Assembly (NCBI GenBank): GCA_016844415.1
Contig: JAENIX010000071.1
Coordinates: forward strand, 1-5,602
Length of the DNA: 5,602 bases
Reading direction: 5' to 3'
Source of the DNA: Actinomycetota bacterium
Lineage (GTDB): Bacteria; Desulfobacterota; Deferrimicrobia; Deferrimicrobiales; Deferrimicrobiaceae
Part shown: positions 1 to 5,602 of the stretch, in pieces
Layout of the letters: each line of letters starts with the position of its first letter
Position numbering within the stretch: the stretch's first letter is position 1
Program-made: the position numbers and the translations under genes
The notes under the pieces: generated by a model
What the model saw: the letters and a program-made list of their open reading frames with translations, nothing else
What the model was told of the DNA's origin: nothing
Databases searched by the model: none

Positions 1-2202
<2,202 letters not shown>

Positions 2203-2206
<4 letters not shown>

Positions 2207-2231
2207 CACCGTGCGCATTGCATGATAAAAA
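2203..2231 (+). promoter_or_regulatory. candidate sigma70-type promoter for the str operon
   Basis: A perfect -35 hexamer TTGACA (2203-2208) is followed after 17 bases by TAAAAA (2226-2231), a 4/6 match to TATAAT. GATAAA at 2224-2229 is an alternative -10, also 4/6, with a 15-base spacer. The -35 box contains the rpoC stop codon TGA. Initiation would fall near 2238, giving a leader of about 50 bases before rpsL. The stretch 2222-2252 is clearly AT-richer than its surroundings, which suits a promoter. A promoter between rpoC and rpsL is plausible because str is a separate operon in many proteobacteria. Six-base boxes occur by chance, so this is an inference from spacing and position. Confidence 0.5.
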
Positions 2232-2281
2232 TTTCTCTTTGACTTTGTAAAACGTGAAGGAACGTTGCAAGAGGAAGGGAT

Positions 2282-2285
2282 GAGG
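2282..2285 (+). promoter_or_regulatory. Shine-Dalgarno of rpsL
   Basis: GAGG lies 5 bases before the rpsL ATG, within a longer purine-rich stretch (about 2270-2290) that also holds AGGAAGG at 2272-2278, 12 bases from the start. GAGG has the more usual spacing. Which one pairs with 16S rRNA is not certain, but both support the ATG at 2291. Confidence 0.65.
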
Positions 2286-2290
2286 TAGGA

Positions 2291-2662
2291 ATGCCCACGA
2301 TCAGCCAGTTGGTGAGAAAGGGACGCCAGGTTGCGGCGGTAAGGAGCAACTCCCCGGCGCTTGAGAATTGCCCGCAGAAGAGGGGAGTCTGCCTCCGGGT
2401 CTACACAACCACGCCGAAGAAACCTAATTCGGCCCTCCGGAAAGTCGCCAGGGTCCGCCTTACAAATGGTGTGGAAGTGACGGTGTACATCCCCGGCGAG
2501 GGGCATAACCTGCAGGAACATTCGGTCGTGTTGATCCGGGGAGGAAGGGTCAAGGACCTTCCCGGCGTTCGGTATCACATCATACGCGGAAAGCTGGATT
2601 CCGTTGGTGTCCAGGACAGACGGAAGTCGCGGTCGAAGTACGGTACAAAGCGACCCAAATAG
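2291..2662 (+). CDS. rpsL: 30S ribosomal protein S12
   Basis: S12 sits at the interface side of the 30S subunit beside the decoding site, where it contributes to tRNA-selection accuracy. The 123-residue product has the usual family length and begins with the typical [12 protein letters not shown]. The conserved [11 protein letters not shown] loop is at residues 41-51 and the [13 protein letters not shown] loop at 84-96. Lys43 and Lys88, where streptomycin-resistance and dependence mutations map in E. coli (K42 and K87 in mature numbering), are both the wild-type Lys, and Pro91 is also unchanged; a streptomycin-sensitive S12 allele is therefore inferred. Asp89 corresponds to the residue that RimO methylthiolates in E. 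coli. The protein ends in the basic tail [11 protein letters not shown]. The gene starts 84 bases after rpoC, ends in TAG, and is the first gene of the str group. Confidence 0.99.
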   Translation: MPTISQLVRKGRQVAAVRSNSPALENCPQKRGVCLRVYTTTPKKPNSALRKVARVRLTNGVEVTVYIPGEGHNLQEHSVVLIRGGRVKDLPGVRYHIIRGKLDSVGVQDRRKSRSKYGTKRPK

Positions 2663-2698
2663 CTTTCCCTGACCGATCGAAGAAGCACCATCCTTAAC

Positions 2699-2714
2699 CC
2701 GGCGTGTCCGCCGG
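2699..2714 (+). other. GC-rich hairpin in the rpsL-rpsG spacer
   Basis: CCGGCG (2699-2704) can pair fully with CGCCGG (2709-2714) around a TGTC loop, giving a 6-bp all-GC stem in the mRNA. The bases after it (AACGGGGAAAC) contain no U-run, so it does not look like a rho-independent terminator. It is the first of three potential hairpins in the 168-base spacer and may be part of the S7 control region or simply stabilise the message. Confidence 0.5.
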
Positions 2715-2744
2715 AACGGGGAAACAGACTTAAGAAAAGCTTCA

Positions 2745-2757
2745 TTCGGGGGCCGAA
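2745..2757 (+). other. small hairpin in the rpsL-rpsG spacer
   Basis: TTCGG (2745-2749) is complementary to CCGAA (2753-2757) with a GGG loop. The stem is only 5 bp with a tight loop, so it could be chance in GC-rich DNA. It is noted because it lies between two better hairpins in a spacer known in E. coli to carry translational control of rpsG. Confidence 0.3.
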
Positions 2758-2775
2758 CGGCGCCTGAGTGGGGAT

Positions 2776-2808
2776 TTCGCGGTATTTTGCACAGAGAAGA
2801 TACGCGAG
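2776..2808 (+). promoter_or_regulatory. stem-loop just upstream of the rpsG Shine-Dalgarno (candidate S7 control element)
   Basis: Bases 2776-2788 can pair with 2797-2808 to form a 12-bp stem (10 Watson-Crick pairs and 2 G-U pairs) with one bulged G at 2782 (or 2781) and an 8-base loop, GCACAGAG. The stem ends only 6 bases before the rpsG Shine-Dalgarno at 2815-2822. In E. coli, S7 represses its own synthesis by binding the rpsL-rpsG intercistronic RNA, so a structured element here fits that role. Binding by S7 is inferred from position and fold; I could not match the sequence to the 16S S7 site. Confidence 0.45.
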
Positions 2809-2814
2809 TGTGCC

Positions 2815-2822
2815 GGAGGAGG
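2815..2822 (+). promoter_or_regulatory. Shine-Dalgarno of rpsG, deciding the start
   Basis: GGAGGAGG lies 8 bases before the ATG at 2831, a strong match at good spacing. It settles the start at 2831 rather than the in-frame GTG at 2768, which has no comparable site before it and directly follows an in-frame TGA (2765-2767). Confidence 0.9.
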
Positions 2823-2830
2823 CGAATCGT

Positions 2831-3301
2831 ATGCCAAGGCGCGGATACGTGTCCAAGCGGGAGGTTATGGCGGACCCCGTATACGGGGATGCCCTCGTTG
2901 CGAGGGTGATCCACGCCGTGATGAAGCAGGGGAAGAAACGCGTCGCGGAGAACGTGGTCTACGGGTCGATGGACATCATCAAGGACAAGACGAAGGAAGA
3001 CCCGGTCGTCGTGCTCAAAAAGGCGGTCGAGAACGCGAAGCCGATGGTCGAGGTGAAGTCACGCAGGGTCGGCGGGGCGACCTACCAGGTCCCCGTCGAA
3101 ATCAGGCCTGAAAGGCGGTTGTCGCTTTCCATCCGCTGGCTGGTCGGCTACGCGAGGGATCGCGGCGAGAAGACGATGGTGGCGAAGCTTTCCGCCGAGC
3201 TGATCGACGCCTTCAACAACCGCGGAACGACCATTAAGAAGAAGGAAGACACCCACAAGATGGCCGAGGCCAACAAAGCCTTCGCGCATTATCGCTGGTA
3301 A
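2831..3301 (+). CDS. rpsG: 30S ribosomal protein S7
   Basis: S7 is a primary 16S rRNA-binding protein that nucleates assembly of the 30S head and lies near the E-site and mRNA exit. The 156-residue product has the common family length, without the longer tail of E. coli K-12. It begins with the typical [12 protein letters not shown]. The conserved [14 protein letters not shown] segment is at residues 75-88, followed by VEIRPERR and the beta-hairpin region. The C-terminal [21 protein letters not shown] matches the family nearly exactly. The start at 2831 is chosen because it aligns with family N-termini and has a strong Shine-Dalgarno 8 bases upstream; an in-frame GTG at 2768 would add 21 residues with no family counterpart. 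The gene is preceded by a structured 168-base spacer and followed after 37 bases by fusA. S7 is the known translational repressor of the str operon in E. coli. Confidence 0.98.
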   Translation: MPRRGYVSKREVMADPVYGDALVARVIHAVMKQGKKRVAENVVYGSMDIIKDKTKEDPVVVLKKAVENAKPMVEVKSRRVGGATYQVPVEIRPERRLSLSIRWLVGYARDRGEKTMVAKLSAELIDAFNNRGTTIKKKEDTHKMAEANKAFAHYRW

Positions 3302-3319
3302 CCGGTAATCCGACGTAGA

Positions 3320-3328
3320 AGGGGAAGG
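3320..3328 (+). promoter_or_regulatory. Shine-Dalgarno of fusA
   Basis: The purine run AGGGGAAGG precedes the GTG at 3339. Its AAGG end lies 10 bases from the start and AGGGG lies 14 bases away, so the spacing is on the long side. It is the only such site in the 37-base gap after rpsG and supports the GTG start. Confidence 0.6.
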
Positions 3329-3338
3329 TTATAGTTTC

Positions 3339-5420
3339 GTGACCAGAGCCACACCGCTGCATAAGACCCGGAACATCGGGATAATGGCCCATATCGACGC
3401 CGGGAAGACCACCACGACGGAGAGGATCCTGTATTACACGGGGGTCTCCCACAAGCTGGGCGAAGTTCACGACGGCACCGCGACGATGGACTGGATGGAG
3501 CAGGAGCAGGAACGGGGAATCACGATCACTTCGGCCGCGACGACCTGTTTCTGGAAGGAGCATCGGATCAACATCATCGACACGCCGGGGCACGTGGATT
3601 TCACCATCGAGGTGGAGCGATCGCTGCGCGTCCTGGACGGGGCGGTGGCGCTTTTCGACGCCGTCGCGGGGGTCGAGCCGCAGACGGAAACGGTGTGGCG
3701 CCAGGCCGACAAGTACCGTGTACCCCGCCTCGCGATGATCAACAAGATGGACCGCACAGGGGCCGATTTCGACCGGTGCATAAGGATGATGAAGGAGCGG
3801 CTGGCCGCCAACCCGGTCCCCGTACAGCTTCCTCTCGGTAAAGAGGACGGTTTCAGGGGGATCATCGACCTGGTGCGCAATCACGCGGTGGTCTGGGACG
3901 AGGAGACGCTGGGCGCGAAGTACCACGAGGAACCGGTGCCTGAGGAGATGCGGGACGCCGTCGCCGCCGCGCGGGAGGCGCTCCTGGAATCCCTGGCGGA
4001 CGTGAACGATTCCCTGCTGGAAAAGTACCTCAACCGGGAGGAGGTCGAGGTCGAAGAGCTGGCCGCTGCGATCCGGCAGGCGACGATAAGCCTGAAGATC
4101 GTGCCCGTCGTGTGCGGCTCCGCCTTCAGGAACAAGGGAGTCCAGCCGCTGCTCGACACCGTGATCGACTACCTGCCGTCCCCCCTGGACGTCCCTCCGA
4201 TGAGCGGAGTGGATCCGAGGGACGATACCACGGTGATACGGCCGCCAGACGATTCGGCGCCCTTCTGCGCGCTGGCGTTCAAAATCATGAACGATCCTTT
4301 CGTCGGACACCTGACTTTCATCCGCGTCTACTCCGGGACCGTCCGTTCCGGGGACCATATATACGTCCCCGCAAGGCAAAGGAAGGAACGGGTAGGGCGG
4401 CTGCTGAAGATGCACGCAAACAAGCGTGAAGAGATCAAGGCGGTGTATGCAGGTGAAATAGCCGCATGCGTCGGTCTGAAGAACGCCTTCACTGGCGATA
4501 CCCTATGCGCGCCTGAGCACGAGATCGTCCTCGAGTCGATCACCGCCCCCGACCCCGTGATTTCCATAGCGATAGAGCCGAAAACCAAGGCCGATCAGGA
4601 AAGACTGGGCATATCCCTGCAGAAGCTTGCGCTCGAGGACCCGTCGTTCCAGGTCCGGACCGACGAAGAGTCGGGACAGACGATCATTTCCGGTATGGGG
4701 GAGCTTCATCTGGAAATCATCGTGGACAGGCTGATGAGGGAATTCAAGGTGGAGGCGAGCGTTGGCCGTCCGCAGGTCGCATACCGGGAAACCGTTTCAC
4801 GCCACGCGAAGCACGAAGGCCGTTACATCAGGCAGACGGGCGGCCGCGGGCAGTACGGGCACGTATGGATCTCGGTCGAGCCGCTGGGAAAAGGATCGGG
4901 AATCGAGATCGTAAACAAGATCATCGGCGGTTCGATTCCCCGGGAATACATACCGGCGATCGAGAAGGGCGTCCGCGAGGCCGCGGAAAACGGCGTGGTG
5001 GCGGGATACCCCGTCGTGGACATCAAGATAACGCTGGTCGACGGCTCCTACCACGAGGTCGATTCATCGGAGATGGCGTTCAAGATCGCCGGCTCGATGG
5101 CCTTCAAGACCGCATGCAACCACGCGGCTCCCATTCTGCTCGAGCCGGTAATGGGAGTCGAGGTGGTGACCCCCGAGGAATTCATGGGGGAGGTCATCGG
5201 AGACTTAAGCTCCAGGAGGGGCCGCATACAGCAGGTTGAGGCTCGGGGAAACACCCAGGTGATCGCGTCGCACGTTCCACTGGCCCTGATGTTCGGTTAC
5301 GCCACCGATTTACGGTCCAAGACGCAGGGCCGGGCGACATTCACGATGCAGTTCGACCATTACGAACCGGCGCCGTTATCCGTGAGCGAAGAAGTGGTCG
5401 CCAGGGTAAAGGGCGCTTAA
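3339..5420 (+). CDS. fusA: Elongation factor G
   Basis: EF-G is the GTPase that drives tRNA-mRNA translocation and, with ribosome recycling factor, splits post-termination ribosomes. The 693-residue product has full family length. GTPase motifs are G1 AHIDAGKTT (17-25), switch I RGITI (59-63), G3 DTPGH (81-85, with catalytic His85), G4 NKMD (135-138) and G5-like CGSAF (259-263). The G domain with its G' insert reaches about residue 280. Domain II is roughly 300-395; domain III follows, with [15 protein letters not shown]. Domain IV has GQYGHV (504-509) and the tip loop [11 protein letters not shown], where His572 corresponds to E. coli His583. Domain V ends with [16 protein letters not shown] near the C-terminus. 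All motifs are intact, and together with the str-operon position this points to the canonical translocase rather than a paralogue. The start is GTG: its product aligns with other EF-Gs, and the next in-frame ATG (3384) would cut into G1. It ends in tandem in-frame stops (TAA TAA, 5418-5423). Confidence 0.98.
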   Translation: MTRATPLHKTRNIGIMAHIDAGKTTTTERILYYTGVSHKLGEVHDGTATMDWMEQEQERGITITSAATTCFWKEHRINIIDTPGHVDFTIEVERSLRVLDGAVALFDAVAGVEPQTETVWRQADKYRVPRLAMINKMDRTGADFDRCIRMMKERLAANPVPVQLPLGKEDGFRGIIDLVRNHAVVWDEETLGAKYHEEPVPEEMRDAVAAAREALLESLADVNDSLLEKYLNREEVEVEELAAAIRQATISLKIVPVVCGSAFRNKGVQPLLDTVIDYLPSPLDVPPMSGVDPRDDTTVIRPPDDSAPFCALAFKIMNDPFVGHLTFIRVYSGTVRSGDHIYVPARQRKERVGRLLKMHANKREEIKAVYAGEIAACVGLKNAFTGDTLCAPEHEIVLESITAPDPVISIAIEPKTKADQERLGISLQKLALEDPSFQVRTDEESGQTIISGMGELHLEIIVDRLMREFKVEASVGRPQVAYRETVSRHAKHEGRYIRQTGGRGQYGHVWISVEPLGKGSGIEIVNKIIGGSIPREYIPAIEKGVREAAENGVVAGYPVVDIKITLVDGSYHEVDSSEMAFKIAGSMAFKTACNHAAPILLEPVMGVEVVTPEEFMGEVIGDLSSRRGRIQQVEARGNTQVIASHVPLALMFGYATDLRSKTQGRATFTMQFDHYEPAPLSVSEEVVARVKGA

Positions 5421-5440
5421 TAACGATACCCACGCGAACG

Positions 5441-5453
5441 GGAGGAGACCTCC
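5441..5453 (+). promoter_or_regulatory. Shine-Dalgarno of tuf within a small inverted repeat
   Basis: GGAGG (5441-5445) lies 8 bases before the tuf ATG and is the evident ribosome-binding site. It is perfectly complementary to CCTCC (5449-5453), with AGA between, so the message could fold into a 5-bp hairpin that covers the Shine-Dalgarno and touches the start codon. The ribosome-binding role is well supported. A regulatory effect of the repeat is inference, and a 3-base loop makes the fold only moderately stable. Confidence 0.7.
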
Positions 5454-5602
5454 ATGTCCAAGCAGAAGTTTGAGCGCACGAAGCCGCACGTGAACGTCGG
5501 CACGATCGGTCACGTGGATCACGGGAAGACGACACTTACGGCTGCGATCACGAAGGTATTGTCTCAACGCGGCTGGGCGGAGTTCGTTCCGTTCGATCAG
5601 AT
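5454..5602 (+). CDS. tuf: Elongation factor Tu (N-terminal fragment, truncated by window end)
   Basis: EF-Tu is the GTPase that carries aminoacyl-tRNA to the ribosomal A site. Only 49 complete codons are visible, against about 395-400 in the full protein. They include the typical N-terminus [19 protein letters not shown], the P-loop GHVDHGKT at residues 19-26, and the start of switch I at EFVPFDQ. The ATG at 5454 has GGAGG 8 bases upstream and aligns with family N-termini. It follows fusA after 33 bases, the usual end of the str operon. Many bacteria have a second tuf copy elsewhere; this window cannot show whether this one does, so the copy letter (tufA or tufB) is left open. Confidence 0.97.
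   Translation, partial: MSKQKFERTKPHVNVGTIGHVDHGKTTLTAAITKVLSQRGWAEFVPFDQ

Noticed and set aside
2251..2266. Hairpin AACGT/ACGTT in the rpsL leader
   Set aside because: Only 5 AT-rich pairs with a 6-base loop; too weak to call as a regulatory structure.
2239..2267. A second promoter with -35 TTGACT at 2239-2244
   Set aside because: At 16-18 base spacing the sequence is AACGTT or ACGTTG, a poor -10 match; the TTGACA/TAAAAA pair upstream is better.
2207..2290. A missed small gene (such as an L7Ae-family protein) between rpoC and rpsL
   Set aside because: The gap is only 84 bases and holds no frame with a start and ribosome-binding site large enough for such a gene.
2699..2721. Possible rho-independent terminator after rpsL
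   Set aside because: The GC-rich hairpin is followed by AACGGGGAAAC with no run of T, and rpsG and fusA downstream are expected to be co-transcribed.
2768..2830. A 21-codon N-terminal extension of rpsG from an in-frame GTG
   Set aside because: Family members begin at MPRR, the ATG at 2831 has a strong Shine-Dalgarno (2815-2822), and the extension would be translated through the stem-loop at 2776-2808 without a ribosome-binding site of its own.
3234..4415. A 393-codon open frame on the minus strand overlapping the end of rpsG and half of fusA
   Set aside because: It lies antisense to fully conserved rpsG and fusA. Long antisense frames are expected in GC-rich genes with strong third-position G/C, and its translation is low-complexity (rich in Arg, His, Asp, Val) with no recognisable domain.

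Overview
The window is a conserved stretch of bacterial chromosome: the junction of the RNA polymerase beta/beta' operon with the str operon, in the order 'rpoC - rpsL - rpsG - fusA - tuf'. All genes are on the + strand. They encode the C-terminal half of the RNA polymerase beta' subunit (5' end cut by the window), ribosomal proteins S12 and S7, elongation factor G, and the first 49 codons of elongation factor Tu (cut by the right edge).

The DNA is GC-rich, judged by eye at around 60% or slightly more, with G/C strongly preferred at third codon positions. RpoC carries a roughly 184-residue insertion in the trigger loop (the SI3-type insertion), which is found in proteobacteria and other Gram-negative lineages and is absent from Firmicutes and Actinobacteria. 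Gene order is of the proteobacterial type, with no L7Ae-family gene between rpoC and rpsL. By recollection, the protein sequences resemble Deltaproteobacteria/Desulfobacterota (for example Geobacter-like EF-G and RpoC) most closely. This placement is tentative, and an uncultivated neighbouring lineage is equally possible.

Layout. 1-2206: 'rpoC. 2207-2290: an AT-richer 84-base gap with a plausible sigma70-type promoter whose -35 box overlaps the rpoC stop codon. 2291-2662: rpsL. 2663-2830: a 168-base gap with three potential hairpins, the last ending just before a strong Shine-Dalgarno sequence; this is where S7 autoregulation acts in E. coli. 2831-3301: rpsG. 3302-3338: short gap. 3339-5420: fusA with a GTG start. 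5421-5453: short gap in which the tuf Shine-Dalgarno lies in a small inverted repeat touching the tuf ATG. 5454-5602: tuf'.

The genes work together in transcription and translation: beta' makes the mRNA, S12 and S7 build the decoding centre and head of the 30S subunit, EF-G drives translocation and EF-Tu delivers aminoacyl-tRNA. I see no mobile element, CRISPR array, tRNA, rRNA or rho-independent terminator, and nothing that looks like a previously undescribed system. The observations worth checking concern the regulatory spacers.
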